A program made the position numbers and the translations under genes. A DNA stretch of 64,000 nucleotides from Collinsella sp. (GTDB lineage: Bacteria; Actinomycetota; Coriobacteriia; Coriobacteriales; Coriobacteriaceae), in assembly GCA_018381235.1 (NCBI GenBank), contig JAGZSF010000011.1, positions 116,866 to 180,865 on the forward strand. Reading direction: 5' to 3'. Of the stretch, positions 29,659-38,196 are shown one piece after another. The notes beneath the pieces were generated by a model that did not search any database, was not told where the DNA came from, and saw only the letters and a list, made by a program, of their open reading frames with translations. The stretch's first letter is position 1. The number at the start of each line of letters is the position of its first letter.

Positions 29659-30393
29659 ATGTCCGAAGGCTGGAACATCTTGGTGGTTGATGACGAGCCT
29701 CCAATTAGGGCTGAGCTACGCTATCTGTTGGAAAAGGATACGCGTGTGGGTCAGATTGCCGAGGCGGGCAATGTCACCGAAGCCGTGGAGTCGATTCTGT
29801 CGAACAAGCCCGACGTGCTGTTTTTAGACATTACCATGCCCGGTCGCTCGGGAATTGAGCTTGCCGAGACGTTGCAGAACCTAAAGACGCCGCCGGTCGT
29901 GGTGTTTGTGACGGCATTTGCCGAGTATGCGGCCGATGCCTATAACCTCGATGCGGTCGATTACATCGTCAAACCGGTCGAGGATGCCCGCCTGTCAAAG
30001 GCGCTCGACAAGATCGAGACTGCCCTGGGCGCTCGCCGTGTCGTCCATGCTCCGCGTCAGCCTTTGCGCCTGACGGTGGATCGCGGGGGCAAAAAGGTGT
30101 TCATTCCCGTGGCGGATGTCTGCTACTTTGAGGCGCGCGCCGATTTTTGCAATGCCGTCTGCGCCGAGGGAACATATCTGATCAATGAGTCGATTTCATC
30201 GCTCGAGCGGCGCCTGGCCTCCGAGGGCTTTATCCGTGTCCACCGCAGCTATCTGGTTAATTTGGAAGACGTGCACAATGTCGAGATCGGCTCCACGGGC
30301 CTGATGGAGCTCAGGCTCGATCGCGTAACCTCGACGGTGCCCGTGTCCCGCCGTCGCGCTGCCGAGGTCAAATCGCACTTGGGGCTTGCGTAA
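29659..30393 (+). CDS. LytTR response regulator
   Basis: The 244-aa protein has a receiver domain (VVDDEPP, phospho-acceptor in DVLFLDITMPGRSG, VKPVED lysine) and a C-terminal LytTR DNA-binding domain (FIPVADVCYFEARADFCNAV to VHRSYLVNLEDVHNVE). It should be phosphorylated by the sensor encoded just upstream. LytTR regulators bind paired direct repeats. I did not find a convincing pair near these genes, so the targets are unknown. Confidence 0.93.
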   Translation: MSEGWNILVVDDEPPIRAELRYLLEKDTRVGQIAEAGNVTEAVESILSNKPDVLFLDITMPGRSGIELAETLQNLKTPPVVVFVTAFAEYAADAYNLDAVDYIVKPVEDARLSKALDKIETALGARRVVHAPRQPLRLTVDRGGKKVFIPVADVCYFEARADFCNAVCAEGTYLINESISSLERRLASEGFIRVHRSYLVNLEDVHNVEIGSTGLMELRLDRVTSTVPVSRRRAAEVKSHLGLA

Positions 30394-30484
30394 GGGTCGG
30401 TGTGCCATCGTTTGCCGTTACAGGTTTGGCATGACTGTGCGGTGGGCATAATGGATTGCATCGAATGAAATCGAAAGGATTATT

Positions 30485-31429
30485 ATGCCCGCGCTCATTA
30501 CGCATCATCTGTTTGGCGAGGAAAGCATCGACCGTCTTCCGCAGGGCGTTATCACGTCCGACGAGGAGCGCATCGCCTTTATCCTGGGAAACCAAGGTCC
30601 CGACCCGTTTTTCTTCCACATGCTCACGCCGCGCATTTCCGACTGTATGTCACTTGCTCAGGTCATGCATCGCTCGCGCATGTCGCGCCAGTTCTCGTGC
30701 CTGCGCGACGGCGTGTCGCACCTGCAGCCGCGCGATGCCAATCTGGGTCGTGCCTTTGCGCTGGGCCTGCTGTCGCACTATGTGCTCGATCGCAATGCCC
30801 ACCCCTTTGTCTACGAGCAGCAGTTTGGCATTGTCGAGTCCGATCCCGAGCTCGAGGCTTCGGGCAGTCAAGTTCATGCCGTGCTCGAAAGCGACCTGGA
30901 CGTGCTGATGCTGCAGCTTAAACGCGATGGCGCTACGGTTGACGATTACCCGCCGGCGGGCGAGATCGTCACTACCGACCGCATCAATCGCGTTGCCGGT
31001 GTGCTGATGAGCTATGTTGCCGGACGCGTGTACGGCATCGATATCCCGGTGGGAGAGTACGGCGGCGCCGTAGCCGACATGCAGCTGCTCTACCGCACTA
31101 TCGAGCCCGCCGGTTCGGCCAAGACGCGCGCGATTGCCCTGCTCGAGGGCTTGGTGCACGATTATTCGCTGCTCGACGGCCTTGCGCACCGCGTGACGAC
31201 CGAGCTGCCCGAGCGTACCGGCAATCTGGGCCACTTGGCATGGAAGAGCCCCTTTACCGATGAAGTCTCGACCGAGAGCTTCCCCGAGGTCTTTGACCGC
31301 GCACTGCTCGATTACGAGCTCACCGTCGCCCGCTTTATCGAGACCGGCGATATGGAAGCCGTGACCAACCACGTCAATTACAGCGGTCGCGTGCTCGGCG
31401 CCGACGAAGAGTTCGACCGCGAGGAGTAG
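30485..31429 (+). CDS. Zinc-dependent phospholipase C-like protein
   Basis: The 314-aa protein matches the Zn_dep_PLPC group. It begins with MPALITHHLFGEE, has GNQGPDPFFF and AFALGLLSHYVLDRNAHPFV, so the spaced His/Asp metal ligands are visible. No signal peptide is present, so it acts inside the cell, unlike secreted phospholipases C. The substrate of the cytoplasmic versions is unknown. ATG follows GAAAGGATTATT. A CATAAT box about 35 bp upstream may be its own promoter, 91 bp after the response regulator. Confidence 0.75.
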   Translation: MPALITHHLFGEESIDRLPQGVITSDEERIAFILGNQGPDPFFFHMLTPRISDCMSLAQVMHRSRMSRQFSCLRDGVSHLQPRDANLGRAFALGLLSHYVLDRNAHPFVYEQQFGIVESDPELEASGSQVHAVLESDLDVLMLQLKRDGATVDDYPPAGEIVTTDRINRVAGVLMSYVAGRVYGIDIPVGEYGGAVADMQLLYRTIEPAGSAKTRAIALLEGLVHDYSLLDGLAHRVTTELPERTGNLGHLAWKSPFTDEVSTESFPEVFDRALLDYELTVARFIETGDMEAVTNHVNYSGRVLGADEEFDREE

Positions 31430-31530
31430 GGCTCGTGCGTGCCCCTTTGCCGAATCCTTACCGGCGCCTCTGGACAATTGGGGTACGATGAACTAACTGC
31501 ATATCGGGCGAATACGAAGGGGCCCTGTCC

Positions 31531-32781
31531 ATGAAATACACCAAGCTCGAGCGTAACTGGGTTATGTACGATGTGGGCAACTCGGCCCTCGTGCTGCTCA
31601 ATACCTCGGTGGTGCCCATCTACTTTAACGCCATCAATACCGGTGCTTCCTCGGCAGACCTGGTGGTCGCCTGGGGCAACGCGCAGACGATTGCCTCGCT
31701 GGTCATTGCCATGCTCATGCCCATTCTGGGCGCGCTTGCCGATTACGCCGGCAACAAGATCAAGTTCTTCTTGGGCTTCTTCCTCACGGGCCTGGTTCTT
31801 TGCCTGGCGCAGGCTATCCCAATGTCCGCCATGGCATTTTTGACCGTGTACGTGCTGTGCACCATCGGCCTTAACTCTTCCATGACGTTCTACGACGCTA
31901 TGCTGCCCGACATTACCACCGACGAGCGCATGGACGCCGTGTCCAGCTCGGGCTATGCCTGGGGCTACATCGGTTCCACCGTGCCGTTCATCATCTGCCT
32001 GGCGCTTATCATGGGTGGCCCCGCTCTTGGCGTCCCCACCATGCTGGCAACGCGTCTGTCGTTTGTCATCACCGGTGCCTGGTGGCTCATCTTTACCCTG
32101 CCGCTCATTCGCACCTATAAGCAAAAGTACGGTCGCGAGCGCGGTCCCCGGGACACCATCGGCCACATCGTGGGCGGCGTGTTCTCCGAGGTCGGACACA
32201 CCATGCGCGAGATCGCCCACAACAAGACCGTGCTGGTCTACATGATCGCGTTCTTCTTCTACATCGACGGTGTGCACACGGTCATTTCCATGGCAACAAG
32301 CTACGGATCGGCTCTGGGCATCGACTCGACCCAACTGGTGCTGGCTCTGCTCGTTACGCAGTTTGTGGCCTTCCCGTCCGCCATCATCTACGGCAAGCTC
32401 GCCGGTCGCGTGGGCACACTCAATATGATCTTGGTGGCCGTCGCCGCCTATATGGGCATCGTGCTCTTTGCCGCGTTTTTCTTAAAGACCGCCTTTGAGT
32501 TCTGGGTGCTCGCCATTTTGGTCGGCCTGTTCCAAGGCGGCGTGCAGGCGCTGAGCCGCAGCTATTTTGGCCGCATCATCCCCAAGGAAAAGTCCAACGA
32601 GTACTACGGCTTCTTCGATATCTTTGGCCGTTACGCAAGCGTTATGGGCACCTTCCTGGTGTCGGTTGTCACCTCGCTGACCGGCAACCCGTCGCTGGGC
32701 GTCCTTTCTATTGGCGTTCTGCTGGTTGTTGGCTTTGTGCTGCTGGTCCGTCTGTCCCGCATGGCTCAGGCGGCGGCGTAA
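31531..32781 (+). CDS. MFS transporter, UMF1 family
   Basis: The 416-aa protein has about 12 membrane helices. The N-terminus KLERNWVMYDVGNSALVLLN and FFFYIDGVHTVISMATSYG are hallmarks of the UMF1/Atg22-like branch of the major facilitator superfamily. A FGRIIPKEKSNEYYGFFDIF block follows. Substrates are poorly known, with efflux of amino acids or drugs suggested for relatives. ATG follows GAAGGGGCC. It appears to be a single gene. Confidence 0.85.
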   Translation: MKYTKLERNWVMYDVGNSALVLLNTSVVPIYFNAINTGASSADLVVAWGNAQTIASLVIAMLMPILGALADYAGNKIKFFLGFFLTGLVLCLAQAIPMSAMAFLTVYVLCTIGLNSSMTFYDAMLPDITTDERMDAVSSSGYAWGYIGSTVPFIICLALIMGGPALGVPTMLATRLSFVITGAWWLIFTLPLIRTYKQKYGRERGPRDTIGHIVGGVFSEVGHTMREIAHNKTVLVYMIAFFFYIDGVHTVISMATSYGSALGIDSTQLVLALLVTQFVAFPSAIIYGKLAGRVGTLNMILVAVAAYMGIVLFAAFFLKTAFEFWVLAILVGLFQGGVQALSRSYFGRIIPKEKSNEYYGFFDIFGRYASVMGTFLVSVVTSLTGNPSLGVLSIGVLLVVGFVLLVRLSRMAQAAA

Positions 32782-32910
32782 GGCAACCGGGCTCAGTACA
32801 GCAATTGTGCCTATCTGCAGTACTCTTTTGGAAGTGGCCGCATAAATCATTCTGACTTCCGAACAATGTTTAGCCCAAGTGGGTATGATGGAATCAGCTA
32901 GGTCGCGGGG

Positions 32911-32941
32911 CGCCGCCTGTGTTTGGCGGCGTCCCGTTTTT
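32911..32941 (+). terminator. Leader hairpin with T-tract before the glycosyltransferase
   Basis: CGCCGCC and GGCGGCG pair around TGTGTTT, followed by TCCCGTTTTT. The T-tract ends 23 bp before the start codon. A TATGAT box at 32884 lies upstream, so the hairpin would be in the 5' leader. Confidence 0.5.
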
Positions 32942-32963
32942 GTGTTGCAAGGAGGGTAAAGGT

Positions 32964-34151
32964 ATGAACGCCACGGTTGTGATCCCAACATATTGGGCGG
33001 GCGATGATACCCAAGCAAACGCTCCCGGCACCTACGATCACTCGACGTCGCTCAATGCCGCCAACCCGGAACTCGATCGCTGCCTGACTTCGCTCGAACA
33101 GGTGCACGACATTCCGCGCATCATTCTCTTGGTGGTCTGTCCGGTTTCTGCCACGGCCGACGTATCCCATCGCGTGCACGAAATCGTTAATGCTCATCCC
33201 ACACTTAAGGTCACCATCGTTACCAATACTCAGGCTTCGCGTGTTGCCGACCGCGTGGCGCAGATTGCGCCCAAAGGCTCGGGCGAGTGCGTGAGCCTGC
33301 GCGGCTACGGCGCCATCCGCAACATGGGTCTTGCCTGCGCTGCGGTGCTGGGGCACGACGCGGTTGTGTTTTTGGATGACGACGAGACCGTCATCGATGC
33401 CGACTTTATGAAGCGTGCGACCTATGCACTGGGCCAACAGACGCGTCAGGGCCTGCCGATTTTAGTCAAGAGCGGATACTTTTACGATCGCGACGGGTCG
33501 CCGCTGGCTCCCACGGACAAAGTGGGCATTTGCCATCGCTGGTGGACCAAGCGTATCGAGTTCAATCGCTGGATGAAAAAGGCGCTCTCGGGCACCCGCA
33601 TCTCGCGTTCCAATTACGTGTGCGGCGGCCTGATGGCCCTGCACGCCCGCGCCTTTACGCGCGTGGCCTTCGACCCGTTTATCACCCGCGGCGAGGATCT
33701 GGACTACCTGTTTAACATGCGCATGTTCGGCTATGACGTGTGGTTCGATAACGAGTGGACCGTGCGCCACCTGCCGCCCGAGTCCGAGAAGCGCTCGCCG
33801 CGCTTTATGCAGGACGTGTACCGTTGGTACTACGAGCGGGCCAAGCTGACGTTCGCTGCGCACCAAAAGGAGCTCATTCCGGTTACGGCCGCATCACTCA
33901 TGCCCTATCCGGGTCCGTGGATCTCGCGCGAGCTCGACGACCGCGTGCGCAAGACCGCCATGGTTCGCAGCATGTTTACCCGCGAGCACGAGGGGTATCT
34001 GCGCATCTGGCGTCATGGTATTGACGAGGCCAAGACCTATGCCCGCCAAAACGCCGCAAGCTACCTGCGTTTTCAGAGTTTCTGGCCCAAGATCATGGAT
34101 GAACTTTGGCGCGACGCACAACTGATTAGCATCCTGGAGGGGGCTGAATGA
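32964..34151 (+). CDS. Family 2-like glycosyltransferase
   Basis: The 395-aa protein starts with a GT-A fold (ATVVIPTYW), has the metal-binding FLDDDETVIDADF near 140 and a later RGEDLDYLFNMRMFGYDVWF typical of the acceptor side. A helical C-terminal region of about 100 residues is not obviously catalytic. No membrane helix is evident. AAGGAGGGTAAAGGT precedes ATG 32964. Its stop overlaps the start of the next sensor kinase (ATGA), so glycosyl transfer is tied to a LytS/LytTR system. Donor and acceptor sugars are unknown. Confidence 0.75.
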   Translation: MNATVVIPTYWAGDDTQANAPGTYDHSTSLNAANPELDRCLTSLEQVHDIPRIILLVVCPVSATADVSHRVHEIVNAHPTLKVTIVTNTQASRVADRVAQIAPKGSGECVSLRGYGAIRNMGLACAAVLGHDAVVFLDDDETVIDADFMKRATYALGQQTRQGLPILVKSGYFYDRDGSPLAPTDKVGICHRWWTKRIEFNRWMKKALSGTRISRSNYVCGGLMALHARAFTRVAFDPFITRGEDLDYLFNMRMFGYDVWFDNEWTVRHLPPESEKRSPRFMQDVYRWYYERAKLTFAAHQKELIPVTAASLMPYPGPWISRELDDRVRKTAMVRSMFTREHEGYLRIWRHGIDEAKTYARQNAASYLRFQSFWPKIMDELWRDAQLISILEGAE

Positions 34152-35491
34152 TCGACCGCCGCGCCCAGCGCGATAATTCAATTTCAATCTTTCGCATCAT
34201 CGCCGTTGTCTGCGCCGTTTGCGTGTTGGTGTACTTTATCTTTGCCCTGGCGACTGGCATTGAGCCGATTGCCACGGTGATCGCCTGTGCGCTGCTGTGT
34301 ATCTTCCTGTGCATCTTTATCTATTTGACGCTCAACCCCGATTCGGTACGCTCCCAGTACACCGAGGAGACGCTCTCGGTTGCCTCGGCCATGCTCGAGG
34401 ACATTAAGGGCGGCCTGACGCAGGAATCGGCGCTTTTGGTGTGCCGGCGTATTCTGCCCGAGACACGTGCCATGACCGTTGCCATCACCGATGAGAGCAA
34501 CGTGCTGGCCTGCGCGGGCGAGTTCGAGGAAAAGCTGCTGCCCGATTCGCCCATCCATACGCTTGCCACGCGCTACGTCATTGAGCACGGCATCGTGCAG
34601 TCGTTCAACCGCGTGGTGGACGTGGTGGGTTCGGATGGCTCGCACAACCATGTTCCCGCCGGCATCATCGCGCCCATCAAGGTGGGCGACCGCACCGTCG
34701 GCACGCTCAAGTTCTACTACAAGACCCCGCGTGCCGTCGACCGTACCCAGTATGCGCTCGCCTCGGGTTTTGCCGAGATCCTGTCCACGCAGCTCGCCAT
34801 CCACGAGCTCGAGGTGCAAAAGGAACTGACGGCCCGTGCCGAGGTGCGTGCCCTGCAGGCGCAGATCAACCCGCACTTTCTGTTCAACACGCTCAACACC
34901 ATCGCGTCGTTTACGCGTACCGACCCGCTGCGTGCCCGCGAGCTGCTGCGCGAGTTTTCCTCGTTCTATCGCGCCACGCTCGACAACTCGGGGTCGCTTA
35001 TCCCGGTCTCGCGCGAGGTTGCCCAGACCAAGCGCTACCTGACGTTTGAGAAGGCGCGCTTTGGCGAGGACCGCGTGCTGGCGACCTTCGATGTCTCCGA
35101 GGATGTCGAGGACACATTGGTCCCGGCCTTTGTAATCCAGCCCATCGTCGAGAACGCCGTGCGGCATGGCATGGGCGATGGCGATGCCCTGCAGATCGAT
35201 GTGACCGTCCATCAAGACGGCGACGACGCAATCCTGATTGCCGTGGCCGACAACGGCGTGGGCATGGACGAGGGTACCGCCGCCAGGCTGTTTGATGAGC
35301 GCTCCGCCCGCCCCGATGCCAGTTCCCCGCAAGGCGGCGGCGCCGGCGTGGCCATGCACAATATTTCTGAGCGCATCCATCGCTTTTATGGACCGCACTC
35401 TTATACGCGCGTCGAATCGGCGCCGGGCAAGGGCACCAAAGTGCTCCTGCATCTTGATTTGTCAGAGAGCATCTTTGACATTCAAGAGTAA
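34148..35491 (+). CDS. LytS-like sensor histidine kinase, second copy
   Basis: The 447-aa sensor has the same layout as the one at 28229. Two membrane helices lie near 15-60, followed by a GAF-like domain and ALQAQINPHFLFNTLNTIAS with the phospho-His. QPIVENAVRHGMG and VADNGVGMDEG belong to the ATPase domain. Its ATG overlaps the glycosyltransferase stop, and a LytTR regulator follows after 72 bp. Similarity to the first sensor runs through the whole chain (for example ASGFADL/ASGFAEI, STQLA), so the two systems arose by duplication. Confidence 0.88.
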   Translation: MIDRRAQRDNSISIFRIIAVVCAVCVLVYFIFALATGIEPIATVIACALLCIFLCIFIYLTLNPDSVRSQYTEETLSVASAMLEDIKGGLTQESALLVCRRILPETRAMTVAITDESNVLACAGEFEEKLLPDSPIHTLATRYVIEHGIVQSFNRVVDVVGSDGSHNHVPAGIIAPIKVGDRTVGTLKFYYKTPRAVDRTQYALASGFAEILSTQLAIHELEVQKELTARAEVRALQAQINPHFLFNTLNTIASFTRTDPLRARELLREFSSFYRATLDNSGSLIPVSREVAQTKRYLTFEKARFGEDRVLATFDVSEDVEDTLVPAFVIQPIVENAVRHGMGDGDALQIDVTVHQDGDDAILIAVADNGVGMDEGTAARLFDERSARPDASSPQGGGAGVAMHNISERIHRFYGPHSYTRVESAPGKGTKVLLHLDLSESIFDIQE

Positions 35492-35563
35492 AATAAAAGG
35501 CTATGGGCTCAACGCCAAGCGGCGGATGCCCAGCGTAGTTTGTTGACGAAAGGTTTAATCCCT

Positions 35564-36280
35564 ATGCTGCGTGCGATGATTGTGGATGATGAGGCCCCGG
35601 CCCGTTCGGAACTTCGCTTCTTGCTCGAGCAGACGGGCAAGATCGGCACGATCACTGAGGCGTCGAGCGTCCGCTCCGCCATTGAGATGTTGATGGAAAG
35701 CCGCGTCGATGTCGTATTTCTCGATATCTCGATGCCCGGTGCTTCTGGTCTGCAGCTTGCCGAGGCGCTGCATAAGCTTAAGAATCCGCCGGCGATCGTG
35801 TTTGTGACTGCGTATAGTGACCATGCGGTCGAGGCATTCGACGTGGATGCCGTCGATTATCTGATGAAGCCGGTCGAGGAAGCTCGCTTGGATCGCGCGA
35901 TCGAGAAGGTCATGCAACGCGCCAAGCCGGTTACGGACAGCAAGGTGACCATCGAGCGTATCCCGGTGGAAAAGGGCGGCCGCAAGGTGCTCATTCCCGT
36001 GGACGACATTCGCTTTATCATGGCCAAGGACGATTACTCCTGCATCTATACCGTCGATGATCGCTTTTTGTCGACGACCTCGCTGGCGCAGTTTGAGGCC
36101 AAGCTCTGCGACTTTGGCTTCTTCCGTGTTCACCGCCGCTATATCGTCAACTTGGCGTGCGTTACGGACGTCGAGACGGTGCCCTCGGGCGCCATCCAGC
36201 TGGGCATTACGGGCGTCGACGAACGCGTGCCGGTTTCGCGCCGCCGCGTCGTGCCGCTCAAGAAGGCTCTGAGTCTCTAG
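35564..36280 (+). CDS. LytTR response regulator, second copy
   Basis: This 238-aa protein combines a receiver (IVDDEAPARSEL, Asp in VVFLDISMPGASG, MKPVEE) and a LytTR domain (LIPVDDIRFIMAKDDYSCIY to VHRRYIVNLACVTDVE). I prefer ATG 35564 with GAAAGG upstream over an ATG eight codons earlier. It is paralogous to the regulator at 29659 and probably pairs with the sensor just upstream. Confidence 0.93.
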   Translation: MLRAMIVDDEAPARSELRFLLEQTGKIGTITEASSVRSAIEMLMESRVDVVFLDISMPGASGLQLAEALHKLKNPPAIVFVTAYSDHAVEAFDVDAVDYLMKPVEEARLDRAIEKVMQRAKPVTDSKVTIERIPVEKGGRKVLIPVDDIRFIMAKDDYSCIYTVDDRFLSTTSLAQFEAKLCDFGFFRVHRRYIVNLACVTDVETVPSGAIQLGITGVDERVPVSRRRVVPLKKALSL

Positions 36281-36287
36281 CACACTG

Positions 36288-36336
36288 GCCCCGCAGCCCT
36301 GTAGACCCATCGTCTGCGGAGCCGTGGGGCTTTTTT
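36288..36336 (+). terminator. Terminator of the LytTR gene
   Basis: GCCCC and GGGGC plus inner GCAG/CTGC pairing form an imperfect stem followed by TTTTTT. Confidence 0.65.
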
Positions 36337-36375
36337 GTATGTATCTGCCGAATCGTTTTTTGCGGAAGGGATCCC

Positions 36376-36843
36376 ATGAACAGCGCAAGCGCCAAGCGCA
36401 TCGACATCATCTCGGACACCCACGGCTATTTATCGCCTGCGCTCTTGGATGAGCTTGAGGGCGCAGACCTGATCATCCACGCCGGCGATCTCACGTCAGA
36501 GATGGACTACGAGCACCTATGCACCATCGCCCCCGTGCGGGCCGTACTGGGCAACAACGATTACTACCGCGACTACGGTCCCGATGTAGACCGTCTTGCG
36601 CTCTTTACCTACGAAGGCCTCAAATTCGCCGTAGCCCACTACCGCGAAGACCTTCCGGTGGGATCCGTAGACGTAGCCATCAATGGTCACACCCACGTAA
36701 CCAAAGAAGCCCAAGTGGGCCGTTGTTTAGTCCTCAACCCGGGCAGCGCCAGCTACCCCAGAGGCACCCGAGGCCCCACCATGGCCAGAATGCTCGTCAA
36801 AGACGGCAAGATCCTAAGCACCAAGTTTATTGACCTAGACTAA
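36376..36843 (+). CDS. YfcE/MJ0936-type metallophosphoesterase
   Basis: The 155-aa protein has all calcineurin-like motifs of the short YfcE group: DIISDTHG, IHAGDLTS, VLGNNDYYRD and INGHTHV, with LNPGSASYPRG near the end. These bind two metals and hydrolyse phosphodiesters, with the physiological substrate unclear. ATG 36376 follows GGAAGGGATCCC. It is a cytoplasmic single gene with terminators on both sides. Confidence 0.88.
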   Translation: MNSASAKRIDIISDTHGYLSPALLDELEGADLIIHAGDLTSEMDYEHLCTIAPVRAVLGNNDYYRDYGPDVDRLALFTYEGLKFAVAHYREDLPVGSVDVAINGHTHVTKEAQVGRCLVLNPGSASYPRGTRGPTMARMLVKDGKILSTKFIDLD

Positions 36844-36853
36844 CCGCAACAAA

Positions 36854-36882
36854 AACGGGGGATGCAGATGCGTCCCCCGTTT
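36854..36882 (+). terminator. Terminator of the phosphoesterase gene
   Basis: AACGGGGGA pairs with TCCCCCGTT around an 10-nt loop. The T-run is short (TTTCC). Confidence 0.6.
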
Positions 36883-36999
36883 CCATTTGAGCCAAAGGCG
36901 GAAGTTCAACAAGAACCTTAGACAACCCCGCCGCGGAGAACGGGGCCGCCGAGCCGCGAAGCGGCGAGCAACAACAACGGCTCGAACAAAGTGACGGCA

Positions 37000-37144
37000 G
37001 GGAGGGTCTCCGGGGCCGGCTGGCGCGGGTTAAGTTTGTCGCGAGTTCCGCACGCAAAGGAAAGCACTTAATGTGCTTTCCGTCTTGCGCAGGACTGTAG
37101 AGCAGCAAACTTAACCCGCGCCAGCCGGCCCCGGAGACCCTCCC
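37000..37144. repeat. 38-bp perfect inverted repeat with inner hairpin
   Basis: The left arm 37000-37037 and the right arm 37107-37144 are exact reverse complements over 38 bp. The 69-bp centre holds a second perfect 9-bp stem (37059-37067 with 37073-37081, GGAAAGCAC). No gene is contained in it. It lies 32 bp upstream of the tRNA-Asp promoter. Confidence 0.9.
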
Positions 37145-37176
37145 GGAGGGACCGAAAAATTTTTTAAAAAAAGTTG

Positions 37177-37206
37177 TTGCGCGCCGGACAGACTTCTGTG
37201 TATACT
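37177..37206 (+). promoter_or_regulatory. tRNA-Asp promoter
   Basis: TTGCGC, an 18-bp spacer and TATACT lie 47 bp before the tRNA. An A/T-rich run (about 37155-37172) directly upstream could act as an UP element. Confidence 0.7.
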
Positions 37207-37252
37207 AATCCCCGCAGCGCACGCGAGCGGAAACAAACGCGAACGACTGCCT

Positions 37253-37330
<78 letters not shown>

Positions 37331-37340
37331 ACGCAATTAA

Positions 37341-37366
37341 AGCCACGTCTTCGGACGTGGCTTTTT
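37341..37366 (+). terminator. Terminator after tRNA-Asp
   Basis: AGCCACGTC-TTCG-GACGTGGCT followed by TTTT: a perfect 9-bp stem with a stable tetraloop. Confidence 0.92.
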
Positions 37367-37500
37367 GCGTTTGATGCACTTTGTTTCGATAGAACGATCG
37401 CCCTGGTGCATCTTCGCCCAGAATCCCCGCGCCTTCGGGAACGCAAGTAAAATCTAATAAGTATATCTGTCTGAACAACAGCTTTGTTGCGCAACACCTG

Positions 37501-37529
37501 TTCTACGAGATAGGGGGTTAGGTTATTCT
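37501..37529 (+). promoter_or_regulatory. Probable promoter of the Rrf2 gene
   Basis: TTCTAC and TATTCT are separated by 17 bp, about 160 bp before the start codon. TTGTTGCGCAAC just upstream is a near-palindrome that could bind a regulator. Confidence 0.5.
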
Positions 37530-37689
37530 AAATTGCACTGTGCGCCGCATCTGATGCATTTCGCTCCAAGCGCGGCACTCAGTGGATATCCGATTTACCA
37601 TTTGGATGTCCTGGCGGTCATTTAGCGTCTCGACACAAGCTCGGCCCCGGAGCTCGTTCGAGCTGTTCGTATTCCTTGAAAGGGGAAAA

Positions 37690-38175
37690 ATGGACATATC
37701 GAGGAAGACTGATTACGCCCTTCGAATGCTGGCGATGCTTGCTGAGGATCCGGAGTGTTTGCTTTCTGTTCGCACCGCTGCCGAAGAGGTCAATGTCCCG
37801 TATTCGTTTGCCCGCTCGATTCAGCACGGTTTGGTCCAGGCCGGTATTGTGGAGAGCCTGCGTGGCGTCCACGGTGGCATGCGTCTCAAGGTCAGTCCGG
37901 ACGACGTCACTATCCGCCAGGTCGTCGAGGCCGTTCAGGGTCCTATGGTTATGAACGATTGCACCGCGCCCGATGGTGACTGTGCGCGCATGGGCGCGTG
38001 CTGCTATCATCCCCTGTGGGCCGGAGCCCAGGCGTTGATGCGCGACTACCTCGATTCCGTTTCGCTCGGCGACATCGTCGCTCACCGCCAGTTCCCGGCC
38101 GTCGATCCCAAGTTCGCCGACCGCGAAGCGTTTCCCGAGTACGCCACCTGCGCGTGCGCTTACCGGGAGGAATAG
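37690..38175 (+). CDS. Rrf2-family iron-sulfur regulator
   Basis: The 161-aa protein begins MDISRKTDYALRMLAMLAED, the standard Rrf2 winged-helix start, and has GVHGGMRLKVSP in the wing. Three cysteines in NDCTAPDGDCARMGACC are spaced as cluster ligands of IscR/NsrR-like members, and C-terminal ATCACA adds two more. It therefore probably senses redox state, nitric oxide or iron-sulfur status. GAAAGGGG precedes ATG 37690. The MutY-like glycosylase starts 21 bp later, and rubrerythrin is nearby, consistent with an oxidative-stress context. Confidence 0.88.
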   Translation: MDISRKTDYALRMLAMLAEDPECLLSVRTAAEEVNVPYSFARSIQHGLVQAGIVESLRGVHGGMRLKVSPDDVTIRQVVEAVQGPMVMNDCTAPDGDCARMGACCYHPLWAGAQALMRDYLDSVSLGDIVAHRQFPAVDPKFADREAFPEYATCACAYREE

Positions 38176-38196
38176 CGCCGCATAAGGAGCATAGCC

